This document shows, one piece after another, positions 34,932 to 43,305 of a DNA stretch of 64,000 nt. Each line of letters starts with the position of its first letter. Position 1 is the stretch's first letter. The notes beneath the pieces were generated by a model that was given only the letters and a program-made list of their open reading frames with translations, ran no database searches and had not been told where the DNA came from. The DNA comes from Ornithinibacillus californiensis (GTDB lineage Bacteria > Bacillota > Bacilli > Bacillales > Amphibacillaceae): NCBI RefSeq assembly GCF_001038485.1, contig NZ_LDUE01000060.1, forward strand, positions 114,611-178,610, read 5' to 3'. Both the position numbers and the translations under genes were made by a program.

Positions 34932-36425
34932 ATGCAATTAAGTGAATTGTTATCGGCAATCGAAGTTTCCAATGATAGGGAAGTCAAACAGGTTGAAATA
35001 AATAATATCTCCTATCATTCGCAAAAAGTTGTGGAAGGGGATCTCTTTGTCTGCGTGAAGGGGTATAAAACAGACGGTCATAAGTACCTTCCGGATGCGG
35101 TAAAACGCGGAGCTGTAGCGGCAGTGGTCGAGGATTATCAGGAGAATGTGGATATTCCCCAATACGTGGTACAGGATAGTCGTATTGCTTTAGCTAGATT
35201 AGGTGCTCGTTTTTATCAAAACCCATCATCCAAATTAAATATGATCGGGATTACAGCTACGAATGGAAAAACAACTACCTCATACATGACGAATGCTATT
35301 TTAGAAAATGAAGGACGTCGCACCGGTTTGATTGGCACAGTTATCATTAAAAATGGTGACCAATCCATCCCGGCTGAATTAACTACACCAGAATCACTAG
35401 ACTTACAACGTTATTTAAATGAAATGGTTCAAAATGATGTGACGCATGTGACGATGGAAGTTTCCTCGGCAGCATTAGAATTAAACCGGGTAGAAAGCGT
35501 TGAATATGATATTGTCTCATTAAACAATATGAGTAAAGAACATATGGAGATGCACGGAACTTTCGAAAGATACTTCGAAGTAAAATCAAGCTTAATTCGA
35601 GATGCATCAGAAAATAGTTTTGCGATATTGAATCTAGATGATCGTTATTCTGCATCACTTGTAGATAAAACAAAAGCTAAAGTTATTTCCTTTGGTGTAG
35701 AGAATAAAGAGGGCTATATCCATTGTAAAAACCTCGATCTAACTTCTGGTAGAGGTAAGTTTACGGTTGAAATATTAAAGTCATTTGAGGCAAATGGAAT
35801 TACGTATGAACCAAGTGAATTTGATGTGGAACTAGGAGTACCTGGTCTTCACTCTGTTTATAATGCAATGGTTGCTATTACAGCTGCCCTTATTAGTGGA
35901 GTTCGGGTGTCCACCATCCAAGAAACGTTGAAAGAGTTCACTGGTGTACCTCGACGATTTGAATTCATCTATGAAGAGGATATCAAAGTGGTTGATGATC
36001 ACTTTGCTAACCCAGGAAATATTAATGTAACACTACAAACCATAGATTATATGGACTTTGAGAACTTACACCTCGTCTATGCGATTCGTGGTCAACGAGG
36101 AGCGACGATTAACCGTGAGAATGCAGAGGTTATTGTAGAATGGGCTAAAGCACTTAAAATTAACGAAGTAATAGCAACGCGTAGTGTATCCCATACTACC
36201 TCTAAAGATGAAGTAACCGATGATGAAGTGAAAGCATTTTTAGGTGTAATGGATCAAGCGAATATTAAAGTGCATTTATATGATGAATTACCAGACGCAG
36301 TTAACAATGCGTTATCCAAAGCAAATTCGGGTGATTTAGTATTGCTAGCAGGTTGCCAAGGTATGGACTATGGCGCTGGTATAGCGCTTGAAGCATTAAA
36401 CAAAGAAAATGTAGAAGTAAAATAA
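34932..36425 (+). CDS. MurE-like Mur ligase with divergent C-terminal domain
   Basis: The 497-residue protein has the Mur ligase architecture. The N-terminal UDP-MurNAc-binding-like part contains NNISYHSQKVVEGDLFVCVKGYKTDGHKYL. The central ATPase has GITATNGKTTTSYM (residues 106-119), TTPESLDLQ, MEVSSAALELNRV, and HMEMHGTFERYFEVKSSLI with the Lys (218) that is carbamylated in MurE. The C-terminal domain departs from MurE: the usual DYAHTPD reads DDHFANPG, the DNPR or DNPA selectivity segment reads ATRSVSHTTSKDE, and the KGxE near the end is absent (GCQGMDYG). So it is likely a paralogue with a new acceptor or amino acid, rather than the housekeeping murE. It lies in an operon with the ATP-grasp and racemase genes. 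Confidence 0.8.
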   Translation: MQLSELLSAIEVSNDREVKQVEINNISYHSQKVVEGDLFVCVKGYKTDGHKYLPDAVKRGAVAAVVEDYQENVDIPQYVVQDSRIALARLGARFYQNPSSKLNMIGITATNGKTTTSYMTNAILENEGRRTGLIGTVIIKNGDQSIPAELTTPESLDLQRYLNEMVQNDVTHVTMEVSSAALELNRVESVEYDIVSLNNMSKEHMEMHGTFERYFEVKSSLIRDASENSFAILNLDDRYSASLVDKTKAKVISFGVENKEGYIHCKNLDLTSGRGKFTVEILKSFEANGITYEPSEFDVELGVPGLHSVYNAMVAITAALISGVRVSTIQETLKEFTGVPRRFEFIYEEDIKVVDDHFANPGNINVTLQTIDYMDFENLHLVYAIRGQRGATINRENAEVIVEWAKALKINEVIATRSVSHTTSKDEVTDDEVKAFLGVMDQANIKVHLYDELPDAVNNALSKANSGDLVLLAGCQGMDYGAGIALEALNKENVEVK

Positions 36426-36463
36426 GTGTCTGCACGCAGCTAGATACAAAGCAGGTGGAACAA

Positions 36464-37189
36464 ATGAAACAAAAAAAACTCGGTGTATTAGGTGGAATGG
36501 GACCTGCTGCAACATCGTTATTTTTTGAGAGAGTCATTGAAAATACAAAAGCAAATAAAGACCAAGAACATATTGACATGGTTATTCTTAACCATGCCAC
36601 GATTCCAGATCGGACAAGGGCTATTCTTGATGATAATAAAGAACCATTCCTAGAAGCGGTAAGAAAAGATTTTGAAATCTTTGAAGCTGCTGGAATTGAT
36701 CATATCGCCATTCCTTGTAATACGTCTCACTATTTCTATGAAGAAATGCAGGCGATGACATCTATACCTATTATTCATATGATTGAAGAAACGGTTAACA
36801 TGATCCGCTCTCAATTTGGACAAACTGCCAAGGTTGGTATTTTAGCAACAGATGGTACGATTAATACTGGTATATATCAGGAAGAATGTCATAAATATAA
36901 TATGAAAGCTCTCATACCAAATGTGCATGACCAACATAAAGTTATGCAAACCATTTATGATTTTAAAGCCGATAAACCTGTTGACGTAAAAGCGTTTGAA
37001 CAAATTATTTCTAACCTAATTGAAAAAGAAAAATGTGATTGTGTCATACTGGGATGTACGGAGCTTTCCTGTATTGAGATTTCCAATCATCTAAAGCAGT
37101 ATTGTGTTGATGCAATGCAAGTATTAGTGAACGAATCCATTATTCGGTCAGGAAAAGAAATCAAGCGGGCGGCAGTCGTATCTCATTAG
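36464..37189 (+). CDS. Aspartate/glutamate racemase family protein
   Basis: The 241-residue PLP-independent racemase has both catalytic cysteines: IPCNTSHYFYEEM near residue 85 and ILGCTELSCIE near 195. The N-terminal KLGVLGGMGPAATSLFFERVI is the family start. It most resembles the YgeA/RacX-type broad racemases or aspartate racemase; the preferred amino acid cannot be decided. ATG 36464 follows AGGTGG by five bases; the GTG at 36455 lies inside that site. It would supply a D-amino acid to the two ligases encoded just upstream. Confidence 0.85.
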   Translation: MKQKKLGVLGGMGPAATSLFFERVIENTKANKDQEHIDMVILNHATIPDRTRAILDDNKEPFLEAVRKDFEIFEAAGIDHIAIPCNTSHYFYEEMQAMTSIPIIHMIEETVNMIRSQFGQTAKVGILATDGTINTGIYQEECHKYNMKALIPNVHDQHKVMQTIYDFKADKPVDVKAFEQIISNLIEKEKCDCVILGCTELSCIEISNHLKQYCVDAMQVLVNESIIRSGKEIKRAAVVSH

Positions 37190-37206
37190 AGTAAGGGGGG
37201 AGATTC

Positions 37207-37404
37207 ATGTTATCAAATAAAGAAGCATTTGATGAATTCTTACTCGAATCATTCAAGGATGGCAGAAGTAAACGTGAATTAAGATTATCAGTAGAAGAAG
37301 CAAATTATATTAAAGTAAAAATTCCAAAAGCAAAGTTTAAAAAGATACATGATAATAAAAATATTTCAATCAAAGAATGGTATGAAGTAGACACGCAACG
37401 ATAA
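37207..37404 (+). CDS. Small protein, last gene of the ligase/racemase operon
   Basis: The 65-residue charged protein MLSNKEAFDEFLLESFKDGR... contains alternating acidic and basic residues and no membrane segment. I do not recognise it. GGGGGGAG lies seven bases before the start, and the gene begins 17 bases after the racemase stop codon, so cotranscription is very likely. A strong terminator follows directly. Confidence 0.65.
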   Translation: MLSNKEAFDEFLLESFKDGRSKRELRLSVEEANYIKVKIPKAKFKKIHDNKNISIKEWYEVDTQR

Positions 37405-37408
37405 GTAA

Positions 37409-37455
37409 AGGATGTTTCTAAGGGGGATCCCCTTTTGAAACATCCTCTTTTTATT
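37409..37455. terminator. Terminator of the ligase/racemase operon
   Basis: The outer stem AGGATGTTTC / GAAACATCCT encloses an inner AAGGGGATCCCCTT-like stem, followed by CTTTTTATT. It lies between convergent genes. Confidence 0.88.
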
Positions 37456-38443
37456 AAGTCGTACTAAACAAATGTGTGCTATGAACACTCAGCTTTGCAC
37501 GTGGATCGAGGAATGATTTGGCGTGATTAACGGCAATCGTTGCTTCCCCAAACCCAGTAGCAATTAGCTTTGGTTTCCCTTCATAGGAACAAATATCTCC
37601 ACAAGCATAGACCCCAGGAATATTCGTTTCCATCTTTCCATTAACCATAACTGCATTCTTAGTAGTTTCTAGACCCCAAGATTTAATCGGTCCTATATTC
37701 GTAATAAACCCGTAATTCACAATAACTTCATCAACAGGAATAGTTTTCTGCTGTTCTCCCTTCACCTCTTGGAGGACAACCTCACTAATCTTTCCATCCT
37801 CCCCAATGAGCTCAATTGGTTCAAATGGTGTTTTGATGGATACAGAGGAATTTTTTAATTGGGTTAGGCTATGTTCATGTGCTCGAAAAGCATCTCGGCG
37901 GTGGACAAGCGTCACGGCACTGGCAAACTCGTCTAGAGCTAGTGCCCAGTCAACAGCTGAGTCCCCACCACCACAAATTAATACCCGTTTTCCTTTAAAG
38001 TCCTCTAATCGCTTTACAAAGTAGTGAAGATTGCTCTTTTCATAGAATGATGCTTGGTCTAGCTTCAGTCTTCTCGGTTCAAAGGCTCCGGCACCTGCGG
38101 AGATAATAATGCTTCGCGAGAGATGAATGCCTTTTGAGGTTTGAATAGTAAATAAACCGTCCTCAGTCTGACTAATATCTTGAACTTGCTCGTTTAAACA
38201 GATTGTAGGTGAAAAGGTGAGTGCTTGTTTATGCAATTGAGTTATTAAATCTTTTGCTTTGACACCAGGAAATCCAGCAACATCATAAATGTATTTATCC
38301 GGATATAGTGCTGCTAACTGTCCACCTACTTCTGGCATACTATCAATGATTTTTACGGATGCTTCTCGCATTCCAGCATAGAATGCTGTGAAAAGCCCGA
38401 CTGGGCCTGCACCGATAATGGTAATATCAACCATCTGATTCAA
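37454..38443 (-). CDS. Ferredoxin/flavodoxin-NADP+ reductase, YumC type
   Basis: The 329-residue thioredoxin-reductase-like FNR matches B. subtilis YumC from memory. It has [31 protein letters not shown] (FAD), [38 protein letters not shown] (NADPH), [16 protein letters not shown], and [28 protein letters not shown]. It lacks the CxxC of thioredoxin reductases, as expected of this class. The start is TTG 38443, seven bases after AAAGGAGG; the ATG at 38434 is too far and an upstream AT-rich open stretch has no ribosome site. A strong promoter (TTGACA-N17-TATTAT) and the AACGT operator shared with paa promoters lie upstream. It may therefore deliver electrons to PaaABC in place of the absent PaaE. 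Confidence 0.9.
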   Translation of the reverse strand: MNQMVDITIIGAGPVGLFTAFYAGMREASVKIIDSMPEVGGQLAALYPDKYIYDVAGFPGVKAKDLITQLHKQALTFSPTICLNEQVQDISQTEDGLFTIQTSKGIHLSRSIIISAGAGAFEPRRLKLDQASFYEKSNLHYFVKRLEDFKGKRVLICGGGDSAVDWALALDEFASAVTLVHRRDAFRAHEHSLTQLKNSSVSIKTPFEPIELIGEDGKISEVVLQEVKGEQQKTIPVDEVIVNYGFITNIGPIKSWGLETTKNAVMVNGKMETNIPGVYACGDICSYEGKPKLIATGFGEATIAVNHAKSFLDPRAKLSVHSTHLFSTT

Positions 38444-38496
38444 CTGTATGCCTCCTTTCTTATAGTTCCAATTAGTTTTAATTCTATAATTATTAT

Positions 38497-38517
38497 ATGA
38501 CGTAAAAATAACGTAAA
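38497..38517 (-). promoter_or_regulatory. AACGT operator at the reductase promoter
   Basis: On the plus strand: ATGACGTA-AAAAT-AACGTAAA. This is a weaker version of ATAACGTT-N5-AACGTTAT found at 41037. It sits at about +13 to +33 of the transcript starting near 38530, so it suits a repressor. Confidence 0.6.
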
Positions 38518-38536
38518 TAATATTATTGATATATAA

Positions 38537-38565
38537 ATAATAAAAATTATATGTTAAAATGTCAA
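38537..38565 (-). promoter_or_regulatory. Sigma-A promoter of the reductase gene
   Basis: On the minus strand TTGACA (38565-38560), 17-base spacer, TATTAT (38542-38537). Confidence 0.8.
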
Positions 38566-38699
38566 TAATATTTGTAATAATGAAAAATAAAGGCATCTTC
38601 TCCTACATTATTCAAGTGTCCTTATAGATTACATGGAGTGTAAGGGGTTGTATTTACAATTGGTAGATAATACAACCAATTGTTGTAATTAGGACTATA

Positions 38700-38753
38700 T
38701 TGATAATAATAAGTTGTCCTAGATTATTTTAGATAACGTAATTCAAACGTTTG
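38700..38753 (+). promoter_or_regulatory. paaI promoter with overlapping AACGT operator
   Basis: TTGATA (38700-38705), 17-base spacer and ATTATT (38723-38728) form a likely promoter. ATAACGTA-ATTCA-AACGTTTG (38733-38753) covers the start point and matches 13 of 16 arm positions of the operator at 41037. A hairpin ACAATTGGT / ACCAATTGT lies just upstream (about 38656-38683). Confidence 0.6.
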
Positions 38754-38804
38754 TTTATTATTTATAGAATTAACTAAACTAAATGATTCATAGGAGTGAT
38801 AGTA

Positions 38805-39215
38805 GTGAAATATTCTATTTCTGATTTACAACAAGTAGCAACTAGTGGATTAACTCCTCCACCATGTGATTTAACGATGCAGATAAAGGTTGAGTATGCC
38901 GAAGATGGCGTTGCGAAAGGCATTTGGAAAGTGGATGAAAAGTACATAAATGGTCTAGGTGTAGTAATGGGAGGCTTTTTATCCTCAGCAGCTGATATTT
39001 TAATGGCATATGCGATAGCTTCCAAGCTTACGGATAAACAAGGATTTGTATCGATTGATTTGGATACAACCTTTCATCGACCAGGATTGGAAGGAGAAAT
39101 AGAGGTAACTGCTAGAGTTGAGAAAATGGGGAGAACGTTAGCATATGTAGTGGCCGATCTTGTTCAAAATGAGAAGAAGATTGCTACGTGTGTGTCATCG
39201 TTATTGATTAAATAG
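38805..39215 (+). CDS. paaI: PaaI-type hotdog thioesterase
   Basis: The 136-residue hotdog thioesterase probably hydrolyses stalled phenylacetyl-CoA derivatives and so frees CoA. The catalytic region is NGLGVVMGGFLSSAADILMAYAIASKL (G-G-x5-D), followed by FVSIDLDTTFHRPGLEGEIEVTARVEKMGRTLAYVVADL. GTG 38805 lies eight bases after AGGAG, while the GTG at 38796 is part of it. It is next to the paa island and carries the same promoter operator, which supports the paaI assignment. Confidence 0.8.
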   Translation: MKYSISDLQQVATSGLTPPPCDLTMQIKVEYAEDGVAKGIWKVDEKYINGLGVVMGGFLSSAADILMAYAIASKLTDKQGFVSIDLDTTFHRPGLEGEIEVTARVEKMGRTLAYVVADLVQNEKKIATCVSSLLIK

Positions 39216-39287
39216 TAGTAACTAGATAGACTAAAATGATATAATGGGAACATACGTACGTGTTAAAGCTTTAGGGGGGAGGATTTG

Positions 39288-39659
39288 ATGACTAAAGGGA
39301 ATATAAGACAAATCCAAGCAATTTCGCTTTACACACCAGACATAGAACAGTCTGTTGAGTTTTATAAAAATACTTTTGGAGCATCTGAATTGTTTCGCTC
39401 TAACCAAACGGATGGCTCAAATATGGTAGGATTATCATTTGCTGATGGAGATACAGAGTTTGTTTTACATGATAGTGAGAAATTGAAAGAACCTGATATT
39501 GAAGTTTATGTTGATGATGTGAATGAATTCTATCACACACATGAGGAAAATAGTAATATACATTGGATTCAACCACCAATCAAGAAACCTTTTGGCGGAC
39601 ATCTTGCTGTTATGCGTACGATGGCAGATGACATTGTTCTTATAATTGTTGGTCCGTAA
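39288..39659 (+). CDS. VOC/glyoxalase-fold protein
   Basis: The 123-residue protein has the single vicinal-oxygen-chelate pattern: IQAISLYTPDIEQSVEFYKNTFGASELF at the N-terminus, FADGDTEFVLHD, and KKPFGGHLAVMRTMADDIVLIIVG at the end. Metal ligands could be Glu and His residues in these strands, but the substrate is unknown. Such proteins include dioxygenases, glyoxalases and fosfomycin-type enzymes. GGGGGAGG precedes ATG 39288. It lies between paaI and paaX and may serve the same pathway. Confidence 0.75.
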   Translation: MTKGNIRQIQAISLYTPDIEQSVEFYKNTFGASELFRSNQTDGSNMVGLSFADGDTEFVLHDSEKLKEPDIEVYVDDVNEFYHTHEENSNIHWIQPPIKKPFGGHLAVMRTMADDIVLIIVGP

Positions 39660-39679
39660 TAAATTCCTCTAAATATAAA

Positions 39680-39720
39680 TCAAACGCATGGATTCGAATT
39701 ATCCATGCGTCTTTATGTTT
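39680..39720 (+). terminator. Terminator of the VOC gene
   Basis: ACGCATGGA (39684-39692) pairs with TCCATGCGT (39702-39710), followed by CTTTATGTTTT. Confidence 0.75.
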
Positions 39721-39781
39721 TGATCCTATTGTAAATCGCCATTGCAGTTATGATTTCCAATGTGTATTATATTTTATTTTA

Positions 39782-40642
39782 CTACTTCTTTAAGCTATCT
39801 TGTAATTTGTTGATTTCGCCCTGTTCATATACTTCCCTAAAGAATCGTCTTGAGGGTTCAATTAACATTTTATAGTAGTCGGTAAATAGAGATGCAGCAG
39901 AATCCCCTAACCATTTCTTCGGTAACAGTTCTTGTGGAAGGTTAGGATCAACAAATAAGAACTTACGATATTGGTGAACTAAAAGTGCTGATTTAACGAA
40001 GCAACTTCCATCGGATAGTTCGCCTTTTTCAATTTTGTTTTTATCAATCACATACTTTTGACTATATTCTTGGATAAATTGCTGGTACTTTTCATTGACT
40101 TCATCCAGATTCCAGCATTTCTGAACTAATTCTTCTTCGTTATTCGTGCCAATGTAAGAGGCATTGAAGAAAGTAACATATTCATGAATATCATATTTAT
40201 CAATTAGTACATTAACTTGTTCTTCTAAAGGATTTGGTGTTATCCAACAGCTGTTAGAGAGCAAGCCAAAGCCACTCCAAACTAGTTCTTTTCTTAATTC
40301 ATCTCGTAGGTGACGCTTGTTTTCCGGAATTGTGTAGACTAGCAAACGCCAATTTCCATCCCAGGATGGGTGCTCTGTTTTATAGATTCGCTTCGATGCT
40401 TCTTCCATTCGTGCTTTTCCTCTGTCAGTGAGAGAATAATAGCTTTTATTACCAATCTTCTCCGATTGTACCCAGCCCTGTTTGCTCATTCTAGAAATTG
40501 CCGCACGAACCGATTGCTCGTTATGACCGAATTCCTCTAATAACCGAATTAAGCTACCAATCCAAATGACATTATCATAATGTCTAATATAATCCCCAAA
40601 TAATGTAAATATCATTGATCTTGTATTGAATTGCTTTTCCAA
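39782..40642 (-). CDS. paaX: PaaX-family transcriptional repressor
   Basis: The 286-residue PaaX-like regulator has an N-terminal winged helix (FTLFGDYIRHYDNVIWIGSLIRLLEEFGHNEQSVRAAISRMSKQGWVQSEKIGNKSYYSLTDRGKARME) and the PaaX C-terminal domain (SWDGNWRLLVYTIPENKRHLRDELRKELVWSGFGLLSNSCWITP, then LVHQYRKFLFVDPNLPQELLPKKWLGD). In other bacteria PaaX represses paa genes and is released by phenylacetyl-CoA. It is divergent from paaA and is the natural candidate to bind the AACGT operators. No such operator lies at its own start. A palindromic repeat lies in the divergent intergenic region. Confidence 0.92.
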   Translation of the reverse strand: MEKQFNTRSMIFTLFGDYIRHYDNVIWIGSLIRLLEEFGHNEQSVRAAISRMSKQGWVQSEKIGNKSYYSLTDRGKARMEEASKRIYKTEHPSWDGNWRLLVYTIPENKRHLRDELRKELVWSGFGLLSNSCWITPNPLEEQVNVLIDKYDIHEYVTFFNASYIGTNNEEELVQKCWNLDEVNEKYQQFIQEYSQKYVIDKNKIEKGELSDGSCFVKSALLVHQYRKFLFVDPNLPQELLPKKWLGDSAASLFTDYYKMLIEPSRRFFREVYEQGEINKLQDSLKK

Positions 40643-40750
40643 CTAAAACGCCCTCTCTTATGTACATCCAAATACGTATTTATCATTGGTTCAAATTTTA
40701 ACAAAAGTTGTGGGAAATGGATAGTTATCTTTAATAAACCTGCTGAGTCC

Positions 40751-40866
40751 GCAGCCAGTATACACTTCGCTTTCCGCGGGCGGCTGCTGAGCCTCCTCGT
40801 GCTTACGCACTGCGGGGTCTCACCTAGGCCTGTCCTCCCGCAGGAGTCTCCGTGTATACTGGCTGC
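40751..40866 (-). repeat. Dispersed palindromic repeat, copy 4 (short form, opposite orientation)
   Basis: A 116-base copy in the reverse orientation to copies 1-3. The outer stem GCAGCCAGTATACAC (40751-40765) pairs perfectly with 40852-40866. It lies in the divergent paaX-paaA intergenic region, about 170 bases upstream of the paaA promoter and about 110 bases upstream of the paaX start. Confidence 0.9.
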
Positions 40867-41009
40867 TAAGAGGTTTTATCCCTACATTTTCTTCCATTAT
40901 GTTCATTTCAATTATATAGAACCATCTTAAAAAAACGAAATGAAGGTAGTACATCACCAATTATAGCACGATTTGTCGATATAATTTTCTAAAAATTAAA
41001 ATTATCATA

Positions 41010-41059
41010 TTGTCATTAGTATTACACTTTGTTATCATAACGTTAATGAAACGTTATGA
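41010..41059 (+). promoter_or_regulatory. paaA promoter and strongest AACGT operator
   Basis: TTGTCA (41010-41015), 17-base spacer, TATCAT (41033-41038). Over the -10 and start point lies a perfect inverted repeat with 10-base arms, TCATAACGTT (41035-41044) and AACGTTATGA (41050-41059), around AATGA. Three weaker copies stand at 38497, 38733 and 51583. Confidence 0.8.
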
Positions 41060-41071
41060 AAGGGTGGTACG

Positions 41072-42061
41072 ATGTATAACTATGTGGAAGATGGGGATTC
41101 GAAGACAACTGCATATGTAGAGCATGATCAAGAGAAATATGATGCATTTATGGCCCGAATTGAAGCAGGAGAAAAAATAGAAGCTGATGACTGGATGCCA
41201 GCCGATTATCGTCAGGCATTGATCAAATTAATATCCATGCACGGGATTAGTGAAATTATGGGAGCACTACCAGAGAAAGAATGGGTACCAAAAGCTCCTA
41301 CCTTGCGAAGAAAGCTAGGTATTATGGCAAAGGTGCAAGATGAGATGGGCCATGGGCAGCTTTTACTACGTGTTGCCGAAGACCTAATGAAGCCTTTCGG
41401 AAAAACAAGAGAAAATTTAATGGAAGATTTATTAAATGGAGATTTAAAGTTTCATAATGTATTCCACATGCCGACGAAGACTTGGGCTGATGCTGGAATG
41501 GTAGGCTGGCTTGTGGACGGGGCGGCAATTATGTCCCAAACGAACATGTTAGATGCCTCCTATGGTCCATACCAACGGGCGTTACAACGAATCTGTCAGG
41601 AAGAAGTTTTCCATGCGCAACATGGTGAATCTATCATCATGGCATTAGCTGAGGGGAATGAATACCAGCGTAGTATTTTACAAGAATCATTGAATCGTTG
41701 GTGGCCAGCTCTACTCATGTTCTTTGGACCAGCTTCTGCAGAAACGACTGGTTCTTCTAAACAAGATATTATGATCAAATATAAGATTCGTAAAAGCACG
41801 AATGAAGAATTGCGCCAAGCATTCTTATCGAAATATTTACCACGGGTATTCTCGCTTGGGTTAACGATTCCAGATGAAACGATCCATTATGATGAAAAAG
41901 AAGAGAAGTGGATTTATAAACAGCCGGATTGGGCTGAATTTAAGCAAATCATCCGGAATAAAGGACCAAAATCTAAAGAGCGTCTACGCTTACGAGAGAT
42001 TGCCTATGAAAATAATCGCTGGGTAAGGCAGGCACTAGCTCAGGAACCTGTAAACGTGTAA
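41072..42061 (+). CDS. paaA: Phenylacetyl-CoA 1,2-epoxidase subunit PaaA
   Basis: The 329-residue catalytic diiron subunit of the ring-epoxidising multicomponent monooxygenase. Ferritin-like helices carry the iron ligands: KVQDEMGHGQLLLRVAEDL near residue 90 (E-x-x-H) and RICQEEVFHAQHGESIIM near residue 175 (E-x-x-H). GPASAETTGSSKQDIMIKYKIRKSTNEELRQ is a family-conserved block. It is the first gene of a long operon. AAAGGGTGG lies directly upstream, and the transcript leader is about 27 bases. Confidence 0.96.
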   Translation: MYNYVEDGDSKTTAYVEHDQEKYDAFMARIEAGEKIEADDWMPADYRQALIKLISMHGISEIMGALPEKEWVPKAPTLRRKLGIMAKVQDEMGHGQLLLRVAEDLMKPFGKTRENLMEDLLNGDLKFHNVFHMPTKTWADAGMVGWLVDGAAIMSQTNMLDASYGPYQRALQRICQEEVFHAQHGESIIMALAEGNEYQRSILQESLNRWWPALLMFFGPASAETTGSSKQDIMIKYKIRKSTNEELRQAFLSKYLPRVFSLGLTIPDETIHYDEKEEKWIYKQPDWAEFKQIIRNKGPKSKERLRLREIAYENNRWVRQALAQEPVNV

Positions 42062-42079
42062 TTGGAGGGGAGGATGTAA

Positions 42080-42433
42080 ATGGTGAAGGAGTCTGATTTT
42101 TACCAAGTATATGAAGTATTTAGTAGACGAGGTAATAAAGCACCGATGCAACACCAATTCAGCTTGTTAGCACCAAATAAAGAAATGGCAATGGTAATGG
42201 CTCAGGAGAATTTCATGCGTCGTGAAGATGTCGTTGATGTTTGGGTCGTGAAACAAAGTGATATTCGGAAGATGAATAGTGAGGAAAGACAGAGCCTAAC
42301 GAACCGTTTGGATAATAAGCAATATCGAACAACAAAAGGCTATGGTTATTTGCGGCAAAAGTGGAAGGAGAAAGAGCAAGGCATGCTTGATGAGAAGGAA
42401 ATCATGTCTTGGAAAGAGGTGAAGAAAAAATGA
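42080..42433 (+). CDS. paaB: Phenylacetyl-CoA 1,2-epoxidase subunit PaaB
   Basis: The 117-residue structural subunit that bridges PaaAC heterodimers. The typical N-terminus DFYQVYEVFSRRGNKAPMQHQFSLLAPNKEMAMVMAQENFMRREDVVDVWVVKQSDI is clear. The C-terminal extension (TTKGYGYLRQKWKEKEQGML) is longer than in Proteobacteria, as in other Gram-positives. It overlaps paaC by four bases. Confidence 0.93.
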   Translation: MVKESDFYQVYEVFSRRGNKAPMQHQFSLLAPNKEMAMVMAQENFMRREDVVDVWVVKQSDIRKMNSEERQSLTNRLDNKQYRTTKGYGYLRQKWKEKEQGMLDEKEIMSWKEVKKK

Positions 42434-43251
42434 GCAACATCATCGAAACGCCAGAGCAAGCCAAACAAGATGCTACGTATTACCAAGCATTGCGAGAACT
42501 TTTACTTCAATTAGCGGATGATGATTTGTTAATTTCCTTTCGAGGATCGGAGTGGCTAGGATTAGCCCCCCATATTGAGGAAGATGTAGCATACTCATCC
42601 ATCACCCAAAATACGATGGGGCATGCGGTTATGTACTACAACCTATTAGAAGAGTTAGGGGAAGGAAGAGCAGATATTCTTGCCCATGACCGTCAGCCAG
42701 ATGAACGTCGAAACGGCTGTTATTTGGAAAAGCGTAATGGTGAAGGAATGTATTTAGAAGAGCCGTATTATGACTGGGCTTTAGCAGTAGTTCGGAATTA
42801 TTTCTATGAAACTTGCAAAAAGATTAAATTGGAAGCGATTGCAAATAGCTCCTATCAACCATTAGCCCATGTAGCTAGGAAGGTATTGATGGAACATCCC
42901 TATCATTTAGCACATTGGAAGCTGTGGATGAAGCAACTGCAATCTTCAACGGATGAAGCCAAAAAACGCATGCAGACAAGAATCGATGAGGCCTGGGTGG
43001 AGTTCGCAGATGTCCTTGAATTAGGGAATCTTGCTACTGATATGCGGAAACACCGTTTAGTAACGATTAGTGAAGAAGAAATAAAGGATAAGTGGCTAGA
43101 TGAGGTTAAAACAATTTTAGTAGATTTACCTGAAGGACCAGTTGGTAAAAAATATGGAAGTGGTAGAAACGGTGAGCACACGGATGATTTAAAGCAAGCC
43201 CTCGATATATTAGCGGAAGTGTATAACAGCGATAAAGCGGCAGCCTGGTAA
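42430..43251 (+). CDS. paaC: Phenylacetyl-CoA 1,2-epoxidase subunit PaaC
   Basis: The 273-residue ferritin-like non-catalytic partner of PaaA. ALRELLLQLADDDLLISFRGSEWLGLAPHIEEDVAYSSITQNTMGHAVMYYNLLEELG and HVARKVLMEHPYHLAHWKLWMKQL match the family. The start ATG 42430 overlaps the paaB stop (ATGA) and follows AGAGGTGA; a longer reading from 42409 is an artefact inside paaB. Confidence 0.95.
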   Translation: MSNIIETPEQAKQDATYYQALRELLLQLADDDLLISFRGSEWLGLAPHIEEDVAYSSITQNTMGHAVMYYNLLEELGEGRADILAHDRQPDERRNGCYLEKRNGEGMYLEEPYYDWALAVVRNYFYETCKKIKLEAIANSSYQPLAHVARKVLMEHPYHLAHWKLWMKQLQSSTDEAKKRMQTRIDEAWVEFADVLELGNLATDMRKHRLVTISEEEIKDKWLDEVKTILVDLPEGPVGKKYGSGRNGEHTDDLKQALDILAEVYNSDKAAAW

Positions 43252-43305
43252 TAGGCATGTCTTTAAGATTACTAGAATAAATATGAAGGAGAGGAGGAGA
43301 GACAC

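Noticed and set aside
38444..38596. Long N-terminal extension of the ferredoxin-NADP reductase
   Set aside because: The stretch is AT-rich promoter DNA; TTG 38443 has AAAGGAGG at the right distance and gives the YumC length.
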